From NCBI GenBank assembly GCA_934271065.1, contig CAKQQQ010000003.1, positions 124,001-188,000 of the forward strand: DNA of 64,000 bases. Reading direction: 5' to 3'. The translations under genes and the position numbers were made by a program. Positions 50,206 through 58,807 of this stretch are shown here, piece by piece. The DNA comes from an uncultured Clostridia bacterium. Its GTDB lineage: Bacteria; Bacillota; Clostridia; Christensenellales; Borkfalkiaceae. Under the pieces are notes generated by a model, which saw only the letters and a program-made list of their open reading frames with translations, was not told where the DNA came from and ran no database searches. The stretch's first letter is position 1. The number at the start of each line of letters is the position of its first letter.

Positions 50206-52023
50206 TTACTTGTCCTGACTGTCGATTTTAAGTATCGACATAAACGCTTCGCTCGGAACTTCCACAGAACCGAGTTGCCGCATTTTCTTTTTGCCTTCTT
50301 TCTGCTTTTCAAGCAGTTTTTTCTTACGCGTTATATCGCCGCCGTAGCACTTTGCGAGAACGTCTTTGCGCAGGGCTTTGATAGTCTCTCTCGCGATTAT
50401 TTTGCCGCCGACCGCCGCCTGAACGGGTATTTCGAACATCTGGCGAGGAATAACGTCTTTAAGTCTTTCCGCCAACGCTCTGCCGCGCGCGTAAGCCTTG
50501 TCTTTATGCACTATTATCGACAGCGCGTCGCACACGTCGCCGTTGAGCATCATATCGAGTTTTACGAGATCGCTTTTTTCGTAGCCGGAAATTTCGTAGT
50601 CGAACGACGCGTACCCGCGCGTGCGGCTTTTAAGCCCGTCGAAGAAGTCGAAAATTATCTCGTTGAGCGGGAGTTTATAGTTGAGTTTTACCCTTTTCGC
50701 ATCAAGGTAAGTCATATCGGTGAACACGCCGCGTTTTTCCTGACACAATTCCATTATCGCGCCGACGTAATCGGGCGGGGTGTATATATCCGCGTGGATT
50801 ATCGGCTCTTCGCAATAGTCTATATATGATACGTCGGGGAAGCGGCTCGGATTGTCCACCACCAGAACTTCGCCGTCGGTCTTATGCACTTTGTACGATA
50901 CCGACGGAGCGGTGGTAATTATTTCGAGATCGAACTCGCGTTCTATACGCTCCTGAATGATTTCCATATGCAGAAGCCCGAGAAACCCGCATCTGAACCC
51001 GAACCCGAGCGCGGCGGAGTTGTCCGGCTCGAAAGTGAGCGACGCGTCGTTGAGTTTAAGTTTAAGCAAAGCGTCTTTAAGGTCGTTGAATTTGCTTCCG
51101 TCAAGCGGGTAAATACCCGAAAATACGACGGGCTGAACCTTTTTATAGCCGGGCAGGGGGTGGGACGCGGGGTTGTTCGCGTCGGTTATCGTATCGCCGA
51201 CGGCTACGTCTTCTATGTTTTTAATGCTTGCCGCTATATACCCTACTTCGCCCGCCGAAAGCGATTTTTTCGCGACGAGACGGGGGTTGAACGTGCCTAC
51301 TTCGGTAACGTCGAACTGTTTGCTGCCCGTAAAAGTCTTTATCCGCACGCCTTCGCTTACCGTTCCGTCCATTATCCTTACGAAACATATTACGCCCTTG
51401 AAGTTGTCGTAATAACTGTCGAATATGAGCGCGGACAGCGGCGCGTCGTCGTCGCCGACGGGCGGGGGAACGAGTTTTACCACCTGTTCGAGAACCTGAT
51501 CTATATTAGTGCCGTTTTTGGCGGAGATGCGGGGCGCGTCCGCGCCGTCGAGACCGATTACGTCTTCTATTTCTTTGGCTACCGCGTCGGGATCTGCCGA
51601 AGCGAGATCGATTTTGTTTATGACGGGTACTATTTCGAGATTGTTGTCAAGCGCGAGATAGCAGTTGGCAAGCGTCTGCGCTTCTATGCCCTGCGTGGCG
51701 TCTACTATGAGTATCGCGCCTTCGCACGCGGCGAGCGACCGCGAAACTTCGTAAGTGAAGTCGACGTGGCCGGGCGTGTCGATAAGGTTAAAGATATAGT
51801 CTTTTCCGTCCTTTGCCGTGTACGCCATTCTGACGGGCGTGAGTTTTATGGTAATGCCGCGTTCTCTTTCAAGGTCCATCGAATCGAGAAGTTGGTCTTC
51901 CATATCCCTTTCCGCCACTTGCCCCGTGATTTCCATAATACGGTCCGCAAGAGTGGATTTGCCGTGATCGATATGCGCGACTATACAAAAATTTCTTATA
52001 TTTTCTTTGGCTTTTCTTGCCAC
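50206..52023 (-). CDS. lepA: Elongation factor 4 (LepA)
   Basis: 605 residues, GTG start with AAGGAG about 11 bases upstream. GTPase domain: P-loop [17 protein letters not shown] (with catalytic histidine) and NKID. Domains II and III follow, and the LepA-specific C-terminal region ([10 protein letters not shown], and the end segment with [16 protein letters not shown]) distinguishes it from EF-G. LepA binds ribosomes and back-translocates or helps biogenesis. First gene of the five-gene minus-strand run, with a clear promoter in front. Confidence 0.97.
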   Translation of the reverse strand: MARKAKENIRNFCIVAHIDHGKSTLADRIMEITGQVAERDMEDQLLDSMDLERERGITIKLTPVRMAYTAKDGKDYIFNLIDTPGHVDFTYEVSRSLAACEGAILIVDATQGIEAQTLANCYLALDNNLEIVPVINKIDLASADPDAVAKEIEDVIGLDGADAPRISAKNGTNIDQVLEQVVKLVPPPVGDDDAPLSALIFDSYYDNFKGVICFVRIMDGTVSEGVRIKTFTGSKQFDVTEVGTFNPRLVAKKSLSAGEVGYIAASIKNIEDVAVGDTITDANNPASHPLPGYKKVQPVVFSGIYPLDGSKFNDLKDALLKLKLNDASLTFEPDNSAALGFGFRCGFLGLLHMEIIQERIEREFDLEIITTAPSVSYKVHKTDGEVLVVDNPSRFPDVSYIDYCEEPIIHADIYTPPDYVGAIMELCQEKRGVFTDMTYLDAKRVKLNYKLPLNEIIFDFFDGLKSRTRGYASFDYEISGYEKSDLVKLDMMLNGDVCDALSIIVHKDKAYARGRALAERLKDVIPRQMFEIPVQAAVGGKIIARETIKALRKDVLAKCYGGDITRKKKLLEKQKEGKKKMRQLGSVEVPSEAFMSILKIDSQDK

Positions 52024-52063
52024 GGGGAATAAATCTCCTTAAAGTCGGTAATTCTTCGTGTAT

Positions 52064-52092
52064 AGTATATATAAAAACTCCGAATTTTGCAA
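52064..52092 (-). promoter_or_regulatory. Promoter of the lepA-hemW-dnaE-pfkA-pfp operon
   Basis: Minus strand TTGCAA (52087-52092), 17-bp spacer, TATACT (52064-52069). No other promoter was found before 43.2 kb on this strand. Confidence 0.7.
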
Positions 52093-52135
52093 GTCATTTA
52101 AGGCGGATTGTTTATATATTTATTCGCGCGAACGA

Positions 52136-52165
52136 TTGACAAACGCTTTTCGGGGGCGGTATAAT
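52136..52165 (+). promoter_or_regulatory. Promoter of the glycerophosphodiesterase-copA pair
   Basis: TTGACA (52136-52141), 18-bp spacer, TATAAT (52160-52165); start about 52172, short leader with AAGGCAGGG. Confidence 0.8.
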
Positions 52166-52197
52166 ACGGCTGTAAAAACGAAAAGGCAGGGCTTTTT

Positions 52198-52923
52198 ATG
52201 AAAACGAGAATAACCGACGATTTCTGGCTGATGAAATCGCCCGTGGCGCACAGGGGGCTGCACGACGAAACTATACCCGAAAACAGCCGCGCCGCGTTTG
52301 AAAACGCCGTAAAACACGGCTATCCGATAGAGACCGATATTCAACTTACCAAAGACGGCGTACCCGTGATTTTCCACGACGCGAATATGAAACGAATGAC
52401 GGGCGAAGACGTTGCCGTCAGTTCGGTAACGCTCGAAGAAGTGCGCCGTATGCGGCTTGCGGGTACTAACGAAGGGATAATGACCGCGGAAGAGTTTTTT
52501 CGGTTCGTCGACGGAAGAGTTCCGCTCGTAATCGAGTATAAAACCCAGCCCGACAAAGAGACGATAGTGGATAAAACTCTGCCGTATCTCGACGCGTATA
52601 AGGGCGAATTCGTCGTTCAGTCGTTCGATCCGTTGATCGTCAGAACGTTAAGATTGCGCCGCCCGCAGTTCATACGCGGTCAACTGATCTGCAAAGACAG
52701 GCATAAAGACCAGAAATTTTTAATCGACAGGGCTTTGGCTCACGGATTTTTCAACTTCCTGTCCAAACCCGATTTTATAAATATGAACGTAAACTATCTG
52801 CCTGTTTCGCGCGCTATGCGCAGGGGCAAAAAACTCGTGTGCTGGACGATCCGTACCGAAGAAGAAAGACGGAAAGCCGAAAAGTACGCGGACAACTATA
52901 TTTTTGAAAATATCCGCCCGTGA
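52198..52923 (+). CDS. Glycerophosphodiester phosphodiesterase
   Basis: 241 residues, no signal peptide, so cytoplasmic (UgpQ-like). Catalytic signatures: AHRGLH with H18/R19 region, PENSRAAFENA, the metal pair E-x-D in IETDIQLTKDG, and FHD. The C-terminal part LVCWTIRTEEER matches the GDPD end with the conserved tryptophan. It hydrolyses glycerophosphodiesters to glycerol 3-phosphate and an alcohol. It is followed 27 bases later by copA; no functional tie is obvious. Confidence 0.93.
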   Translation: MKTRITDDFWLMKSPVAHRGLHDETIPENSRAAFENAVKHGYPIETDIQLTKDGVPVIFHDANMKRMTGEDVAVSSVTLEEVRRMRLAGTNEGIMTAEEFFRFVDGRVPLVIEYKTQPDKETIVDKTLPYLDAYKGEFVVQSFDPLIVRTLRLRRPQFIRGQLICKDRHKDQKFLIDRALAHGFFNFLSKPDFINMNVNYLPVSRAMRRGKKLVCWTIRTEEERRKAEKYADNYIFENIRP

Positions 52924-52950
52924 TTTTCGCGGCGGGATCGTCGGAGAAAG

Positions 52951-55404
52951 ATGAAGTACGATTATACCGTTGAAGGAATGACTTGCTCCGCCTGCTCGGC
53001 GCGAGTCGAAAAATGCGTTAAAAAAATAGAAGGCGTGGAGTCCGCGTCGGTCAATCTGCTGACGGGCGCGCTTTGCGTTACGGCGGAGACCGACCTTACC
53101 GCCGAAATAAGCAAAGCCGTAACCGCAGAAGGCTATAAGGTAAAAATCGGCTTTGACCGCGCGCGCGGCTCGGGGCGGCAGAACGCGCTGAAAAAGCGGC
53201 TGATAATATCCCTGCCGCTCGTCGCGTTTTTAATGTATATCGCGATGGGTTCTATGATAGGTGTTCCCGTGCCGTGGTTTCTCGACGCGATGAATATGAA
53301 AGGCGCGGTTTACGGTCTGGCGGCGCAGGCGGTAGTGGCGGCGGCGATAATAGCCGTCAACTTCGAATACTATTCCAAGGGTTTCAAAAATCTGTTTACG
53401 CTGAAACCTAATATGGACAGTCTCGTCGCGCTCGGCTCGTCGGCGTCGTTTTTATACGGAATATTTTCGGCGGCGGTTATCGTAAAGGGCAGCGTAACGG
53501 GCGATCACGCGCTTATGGAACGGTATATGAATAACCTTTATTTCGAAGGTTCGGCGATGATAGTCGCGCTTATAACGCTCGGTAAGTTTTTAGAAGAAAA
53601 GTCCAAAAACAAGACCACTTCCGCGATAGGCAAACTGCTTGAATTAGCCCCCGATAAGGCGATTATCGAAATAAACGGCGAAGAAAAGGAAATCCCTTCG
53701 CAGGATATAAAAAAAGGCGATATGGTAATACTCAAAGACGGCGCGAGAGTGCCTTGCGACGGCTCGGTTATTTTCGGCGACGGCTACGCCGACGAGTCGG
53801 CTATAACCGGCGAGAGTATGCCCGTTTACAAAAAAATCGGCGATAAAGTCGTCGGCGGAACGTCGTTTAGCGGCGGGTATATAAAGTTCGCGGCGGAGAA
53901 CGTCGGCGAAGACAGCGCGGTATATAAGATAGTGCGGCTCGTCGAAGACGCCAACTCCACGAAAGTGCCGATAGCGAAGATCGCGGATAAGGTTTCGGGC
54001 GTGTTCGTACCCGTGGTAACGGGCATCGCCTTGCTTGCGTTCGCGTGCTGGATGATTGCGGGGTACGGGGTATCCTTCGCGATAAACGTCGCGGTGTCCG
54101 TACTCGTGGTGTCCTGCCCCTGCGCGCTCGGGCTTGCCACGCCCGTCGCGCTGATGGTGGGTACGGGCAAAGCCGCCGAACGCGGAATACTGTTCAAGAG
54201 CGGCGAAGCCCTGCAAAAACTCTCGACGGTCGATACCGTTCTTCTCGACAAGACGGGTACGCTTACCGCAAACGAGCCGAAAGTAACCAAAACGGTCGCG
54301 TTCTCGGGCGACGAAAACGCGATGATATTTTACGCCGCGTCCGCCGAGACGGGCAGTTCGCACCCGCTTGCGAAGCCCGTTATCGGTCTGGCGGAAAGTC
54401 GCGGAATATCTCTTGCCGCGGCGCGAGACTACGCCGCCGAAGCCGGCAGGGGCATAAGCGCGAATATAAACGGCGAAAAAGTCGCGGTCGGTAACTACGC
54501 GTTTATAGCCGATAACGTAGACGCGAACGACGAAAATCTTAACCCGGCAAGGGCGGCGAAAGAAGAAAACCCGACGGTCTTATTCGTAGCGGTCGGCGGA
54601 AAACTCGCGGGGTATACGGTCGTGGAAGACGTCTTGTCCGAAAACGCGAAAAGGGCGGTAAAAGCCTTTAAGAACAAGGGTATGCGCGTGATAATGCTCA
54701 CGGGCGACAACGAACGCGCCGCAAAAAAGGTCGCGGACGAACTCGGTATAGAATACAGAGCCGAAGTCCTGCCCGAAGACAAGTACGCCGAAGTCGTAAA
54801 ATATACGTCGGGCGGCAGAAAAACGCTTATGATAGGCGACGGCGTGAACGACGCGCCCGCGCTTACGGCGGCGTACGTCGGTATGGCGATCGGCGCGGGT
54901 ACGGACGTGGCGATCGAGAGCGCGGACGCCGTGCTTATCAAAAACGATCTGTCCGACGCGGTCGAAGCGGTAAATCTCGGTAAAAAGACGATGCGTAACG
55001 TAAAAGAAAACCTTTTCTGGGCGTTCGTCTATAATATAATATTGATACCCGTAGCGTGCGGAGCGTTGTATATTCCGTTCGGAATACTTATGAATCCCGT
55101 GTACGCGTCGGCGGCGATGAGTTTGTCGAGCGTGTCGGTCGTTCTTAACGCGTTAAGGCTGAATTTAAGCAAAAAGGAGAGAAAGATTATGAAAAAAGGC
55201 AAAATTACGGTAGTTATCGACGGAATGTCGTGCGAACATTGCAAGAAGCGCGTGGAACAGGCGTTGAGCGCGCTCGGCGCGGCGGCGAACGTCGAACTTA
55301 AAAAGAAACGCGCGATTATCGACGGCGACTTATTAACCGACGAACAAATCGTCGGGGCGATTACCGACGCGGGGTATTCCGTCAAAAAAATCGAACGCGA
55401 CTAA
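52951..55404 (+). CDS. copA: Copper-exporting P1B ATPase CopA with a fused C-terminal HMA (CopZ-like) domain
   Basis: 817 residues. N-terminal HMA domain with GMTCSAC (C12, C15), eight membrane helices, actuator TGES (286-289), the metal path CPC (389-391), DKTGT (D433), HP motif in SSHPLAKP, and GDGVNDAPA. These identify a Cu+ exporter. After the last helix the frame continues through a lysine-rich linker to a complete second HMA domain (from M747; GMSCEHC, C761 and C764), the size of the free chaperone CopZ. A C-terminal HMA is unusual for CopA. An internal ribosome site and ATG precede that domain (separate entry). No CsoR or CopY repressor is next to it. Confidence 0.94.
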   Translation: MKYDYTVEGMTCSACSARVEKCVKKIEGVESASVNLLTGALCVTAETDLTAEISKAVTAEGYKVKIGFDRARGSGRQNALKKRLIISLPLVAFLMYIAMGSMIGVPVPWFLDAMNMKGAVYGLAAQAVVAAAIIAVNFEYYSKGFKNLFTLKPNMDSLVALGSSASFLYGIFSAAVIVKGSVTGDHALMERYMNNLYFEGSAMIVALITLGKFLEEKSKNKTTSAIGKLLELAPDKAIIEINGEEKEIPSQDIKKGDMVILKDGARVPCDGSVIFGDGYADESAITGESMPVYKKIGDKVVGGTSFSGGYIKFAAENVGEDSAVYKIVRLVEDANSTKVPIAKIADKVSGVFVPVVTGIALLAFACWMIAGYGVSFAINVAVSVLVVSCPCALGLATPVALMVGTGKAAERGILFKSGEALQKLSTVDTVLLDKTGTLTANEPKVTKTVAFSGDENAMIFYAASAETGSSHPLAKPVIGLAESRGISLAAARDYAAEAGRGISANINGEKVAVGNYAFIADNVDANDENLNPARAAKEENPTVLFVAVGGKLAGYTVVEDVLSENAKRAVKAFKNKGMRVIMLTGDNERAAKKVADELGIEYRAEVLPEDKYAEVVKYTSGGRKTLMIGDGVNDAPALTAAYVGMAIGAGTDVAIESADAVLIKNDLSDAVEAVNLGKKTMRNVKENLFWAFVYNIILIPVACGALYIPFGILMNPVYASAAMSLSSVSVVLNALRLNLSKKERKIMKKGKITVVIDGMSCEHCKKRVEQALSALGAAANVELKKKRAIIDGDLLTDEQIVGAITDAGYSVKKIERD
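55174..55191 (+). promoter_or_regulatory. Internal ribosome-binding site and in-frame ATG inside copA
   Basis: AAGGAG (55174-55179), nine-base spacer, ATG (55189-55191), in the copA frame and exactly at the border of the C-terminal HMA domain. Initiation here would give a 71-residue CopZ-like protein (55189-55404). The sequence match is direct; use as a start is inference. Confidence 0.6.
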
Positions 55405-55416
55405 AATAAGAAAAAT

Positions 55417-55469
55417 ACGGGCGGAGACGATCTCGTTCGGCGCGGCGCGCCGCGCCCGTTATTTTTTTT
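55417..55469 (+). terminator. Intrinsic terminator of copA
   Basis: Outer stem ACGGGCG / CGCCCGT enclosing the self-complementary GCGCGGCGCGCCGCGC, followed by eight T. Confidence 0.75.
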
Positions 55470-55490
55470 GTAAAAATTTCTTAAAAGGGG

Positions 55491-55519
55491 TTGAAATTCG
55501 GGTTCTCGCGTTGTATAAT
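55491..55519 (+). promoter_or_regulatory. Promoter of the EF-G-like gene
   Basis: TTGAAA (55491-55496), 17-bp spacer, TATAAT (55514-55519); start about 55526. Confidence 0.82.
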
Positions 55520-55574
55520 CTTAATAACGGTAACGTCGTTACCGCAGGATATCTGATAAAGGAAGAGACAAAAA

Positions 55575-57635
55575 ATGACGAGAATCGAAGAGATCAGAAA
55601 CGTAGCGATTATCGGGCACAGCGGCGAAGGTAAGACCACTCTTACCGAAGCCATACTTTTCAACGCGGGCGCGATCGACCGTCAGGGCAGAGTAGACGAC
55701 GGAAACACGGTCAGCGATTTCGAGCAGGAAGAGATTGCCCGTAAAACGTCGATAAGCCTTACGGCTTCGCGTTGCGAATACACCGACAGAAAGGGCAGAC
55801 ACGTCGTGTTCAACCTTCTCGACGTACCCGGATTTTTCGACTTCGAAGGCGAACGCAGCGAAGCCCTTGCGGCGGCGGACAACGCGCTTATAGTAACCGG
55901 CGCGAACGGAACGCTTACGGTCGGCACGGAAAAGGCGATAGAATACTGCCTTAAAAATAAAATCCCGTCCATACTGTTTATAAACGGGCTCGATAAAGAC
56001 AATTGCAACTTCGTTAAAACCGTACACGCCATAAAGGAAAAATACGGCAACAAAATCGCGCCGATGATTATTCCGAATATGGTAGACGAAAAGATGAAAG
56101 GTTTCGTCAAGGTCGCGTACGGCGTTTTAAGGGATTGGGAGCGTAACGAACATCCTATCCCCGATAATCTCAAAGCCGACTACGAAGAAGCGCATATCGC
56201 GCTTTGCGAAGCGGCGGCGGAAAACGACGAAGAACTGCTCGATAAATTCTTCGCGGAAGGCGATCTTTCGGGCGAAGAAATCGAACGCGGCGTAAAACTC
56301 GGCGTAAGGGCGTGTTCGACCATAACCGTTCTCGGCGGAAGCGCGCTCAAAAATCAGGGCGTGTTCAACCTTATGGATAAAATGGTTTCCACTATGTTAT
56401 CCCCCGCCGACGCGAAGCCGCAGACGGTGTTCGCGGACGGTAAAGAAGAACAGGTCGTTCCCGATCCCGCCGCTCCGTCGGCGGTCAGAGTGTTCAAAAC
56501 CACGGTCGATCCGTTCGTCGGCAGACTTAATATGTTCCGCGCGCTCACTGGGTGCGTGAAGAGCGGCGACACGCTGATCGACGGAAGAACGGGCGAAGCG
56601 CAGAAGATAAGCGCGATTTACTATCTGCGCGGCAAAAAACAGATACCGACCGACGAAATCGGCGCGGGCGATATAGGCGCGTTCGCCAAACTCGGCGCGG
56701 TCTCGACCGGCGACGTACTGTCGGTAAGCGGCAAGATAACCGCGCCCGAAATCGAAATGCCGCCAGCCGAATACGCTATGGCTATCGGCTCGGCTAAAAA
56801 GGGCGACGAAGACAAAGTCTTCGCGGGGCTTAAAAAGTTACAGGAAGAAGACGTTTCTTTCAGAATAGAAAAGAACGCCGAAACGGGCGAAATGCTCGTG
56901 GTGGGCGTTGGCGACACGCAACTTTCGGTGCTGTGTAAAAAACTCAAAAACAAATTCGGTTGCGACGCGGTTTTGACCGAACCCAAAGTCGCGTACAGAG
57001 AGACCATAAGAAAATCCGCCGAAGGCGAAGGCAAGCATAAAAAGCAGTCGGGCGGCGCGGGGCAGTACGGGCATTGCAAAGTCCGTTTCGAGCCGGGCGC
57101 GGAAGACGGCGAGTACGAATTCGTAGACGCGGTCGTCGGCGGCGTAGTACCCCGTCAGTTTATCCCCGCTGTAGACAAGGGCTTGCGCGAAGCGGTTAAA
57201 GAAGGCGTGCTTGCGGGCTACCCCGTAGTCAACCTTAAATGCACGCTGTACGACGGAAGTTATCACCCCGTAGACAGTAAAGAAGTCGCGTTCGTTTCCG
57301 CGGCGCGTCTTGCGTATCTCGACGGAATGAAAAAGGCTTCGCCCTGCATACTCGAACCGATTATGAAAATGGACGTAACCGTTCCCGACGACTATCTCGG
57401 CGACGTAATGGGCGATATGAACAAGCGCAGGGGTAGAATACTCGGCACGGACACGGTAAACGGAAAGACCGTGGTTACCGCCGAAGTCCCGCAGGGCGAA
57501 ATACTCAAATACGCCACCGACCTGCGTTCGATGACTCAGGGCAGGGGCAGTTACGTTACCGAATTCGCGCGTTACGAAGAAGTACCCGCCGCGATGCAGG
57601 ACAAAATCATAGCGGAAGCGACCAAAGAAAGATAA
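55575..57635 (+). CDS. Divergent EF-G-like translation GTPase
   Basis: 686 residues with all five EF-G domains. The P-loop is GHSGEGKTT, the G3 motif is DVPGFFDF instead of DTPGHVDF, so the catalytic histidine is replaced by phenylalanine, and the G4 motif reads NGLDKDN instead of NKxD. These changes are typical of the second EF-G-like family in bacteria, for which translocation activity is doubtful and which may act in recycling or stress. Domain IV (KKQSGGAGQYGHCKVRFEPG) and the domain V end (GRGSYVTEFARYEEVP) are intact. It has its own promoter; no ribosomal genes are nearby, supporting a paralogue of the main fusA rather than the main factor itself. Confidence 0.9.
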   Translation: MTRIEEIRNVAIIGHSGEGKTTLTEAILFNAGAIDRQGRVDDGNTVSDFEQEEIARKTSISLTASRCEYTDRKGRHVVFNLLDVPGFFDFEGERSEALAAADNALIVTGANGTLTVGTEKAIEYCLKNKIPSILFINGLDKDNCNFVKTVHAIKEKYGNKIAPMIIPNMVDEKMKGFVKVAYGVLRDWERNEHPIPDNLKADYEEAHIALCEAAAENDEELLDKFFAEGDLSGEEIERGVKLGVRACSTITVLGGSALKNQGVFNLMDKMVSTMLSPADAKPQTVFADGKEEQVVPDPAAPSAVRVFKTTVDPFVGRLNMFRALTGCVKSGDTLIDGRTGEAQKISAIYYLRGKKQIPTDEIGAGDIGAFAKLGAVSTGDVLSVSGKITAPEIEMPPAEYAMAIGSAKKGDEDKVFAGLKKLQEEDVSFRIEKNAETGEMLVVGVGDTQLSVLCKKLKNKFGCDAVLTEPKVAYRETIRKSAEGEGKHKKQSGGAGQYGHCKVRFEPGAEDGEYEFVDAVVGGVVPRQFIPAVDKGLREAVKEGVLAGYPVVNLKCTLYDGSYHPVDSKEVAFVSAARLAYLDGMKKASPCILEPIMKMDVTVPDDYLGDVMGDMNKRRGRILGTDTVNGKTVVTAEVPQGEILKYATDLRSMTQGRGSYVTEFARYEEVPAAMQDKIIAEATKER

Positions 57636-57642
57636 TTTCGGA

Positions 57643-57680
57643 TTTTCCGTCCGCCCGAACGTTCGGGCGGACGGAAATTT
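57643..57680 (+). terminator. Palindromic terminator between EF-G-like gene and pfkB
   Basis: Perfect 17-bp inverted repeat, TTTCCGTCCGCCCGAAC and its complement, with no loop bases; short T-run. Some read-through into pfkB, 19 bases further, is plausible as no pfkB promoter was found. Confidence 0.75.
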
Positions 57681-57695
57681 CGGACGGGAGGGACG

Positions 57696-58622
57696 ATGAT
57701 TTTATCCGTATGCCCTAATCCGAGCGTCGATTGTACCATCGAACTCGATACTTTGAAAACGGGCGCGCTCAACAGGGTTGAAAATAAAGTAATAACGTAT
57801 TCGGGCAAGGCGTTGAACGTTGCGGTCGGCGTGGCGCGGCTCGGCGGCGACAGTTTCGCCACGGGCTTTATGTTTGACGAAAACGGAAAAATGTTCGTAC
57901 ACGCGCTTGACGACGAAGGCGTTAAAAACACGTTCGTGTGGAACAAAGGCAGCGCGCGAACCAACTATAAAATAGTCGATAAACGCTCTATGATGACGGA
58001 AATCAACGATAAGGGCGAGGCGGTAGACGAGAAAAAACAGGACGAACTTCTGTATCTCGTCGAGACGCTTTCGCAAAAGGCGAACGTCGTCGTGATGAGC
58101 GGTTCTTTGCCGTCGGGCGTTCCCGACGACTATTATCTGCGTATGTCGGAGCGTATTCCCGACGGCGTAAAACGCATATTCGACGTTACGGGCGACAGGC
58201 TTGCGTACGCGCTTAAAGGCGGCGCGTTTCTGGTAAAGCCCAACCTTGACGAATTGCAGGAAGTTACGGGCGAGCATTACGACGGTTTCGACGAAATGCT
58301 CGGCGGGTGCGAGCGGCTTATAAACGCCGGCGCGGAGAACGTTATGCTTTCGCTCGGCAGAAAAGGCGCGTTTCTGGTGGATAAAAATTCCGCGCTGTTC
58401 TGTAAGAGCGCGACGGTCGCCGTAAACAGCACGGTCGGCGCGGGCGACGGAATGGTCGCGGCGGCGGCTCTGGCGATAGAACGCGGCGAGCCGCGCGACG
58501 AAATTTTAAGATGCGCCGTGGCGGCGGGTACTGCGTCCGTGACGACGCCGGGTACGAATTTGTTTTACAGGGATAAATTTCTTGAAATATACGACCGCAT
58601 CAAAGTCGAAAAAATATACTGA
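57696..58622 (+). CDS. PfkB-family hexose kinase, 1-phosphofructokinase type
   Basis: 308 residues, the length of FruK/LacC. N-terminal VCPNPSVDCTIELD and GKALNVAVGVARLGG (PfkB signature 1), SGSLPSGVPDDYY, KPNLDEL, and the anion-hole/catalytic motif STVGAGDGMVAA. The family phosphorylates fructose 1-phosphate or tagatose 6-phosphate; which of these is used here cannot be decided, as no PTS or lac genes are nearby. GGGAGGG precedes the ATG. A PfkB of this kind beside two PFK genes elsewhere in the window suggests broad hexose-phosphate traffic. Confidence 0.88.
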   Translation: MILSVCPNPSVDCTIELDTLKTGALNRVENKVITYSGKALNVAVGVARLGGDSFATGFMFDENGKMFVHALDDEGVKNTFVWNKGSARTNYKIVDKRSMMTEINDKGEAVDEKKQDELLYLVETLSQKANVVVMSGSLPSGVPDDYYLRMSERIPDGVKRIFDVTGDRLAYALKGGAFLVKPNLDELQEVTGEHYDGFDEMLGGCERLINAGAENVMLSLGRKGAFLVDKNSALFCKSATVAVNSTVGAGDGMVAAAALAIERGEPRDEILRCAVAAGTASVTTPGTNLFYRDKFLEIYDRIKVEKIY

Positions 58623-58626
58623 CGAT

Positions 58627-58663
58627 CGTAGCCACAGGTGATTGTGTTAGAACCCGCCAAAAC
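58627..58663 (+). repeat. Fragment of the MITE-like element's left end
   Basis: Matches 21362-21398 with two differences over about 37 bases (CGTAGCCACAGGTGATTG..., then GAACCCGCCAAAAC). No inverted partner is nearby, so it is a solo end. Confidence 0.7.
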
Positions 58664-58714
58664 GCCAACCGAAGCGATTGCGTCCGTAGTAAAAAACGAT
58701 GCGGTCGTTTTTGC

Positions 58715-58743
58715 TTGCGTTTTTTAAGTAAATATGCTAAAAT
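58715..58743 (+). promoter_or_regulatory. Promoter of the NahK-like gene
   Basis: TTGCGT (58715-58720), 17-bp spacer, TAAAAT (58738-58743). Confidence 0.6.
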
Positions 58744-58807
58744 GTACTTCGACTGCATATACAAAAAGAGAACTACCGAGTAAAAACAGGGAACATCAGA
58801 GAGAAGT

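Noticed and set aside
55160..55190. Programmed frameshift at the A-rich stretch before the CopA C-terminal domain, as in E. coli copA
   Set aside because: The HMA domain is already in the main frame and no alternative frame gives a sensible product; internal initiation explains the signals better.
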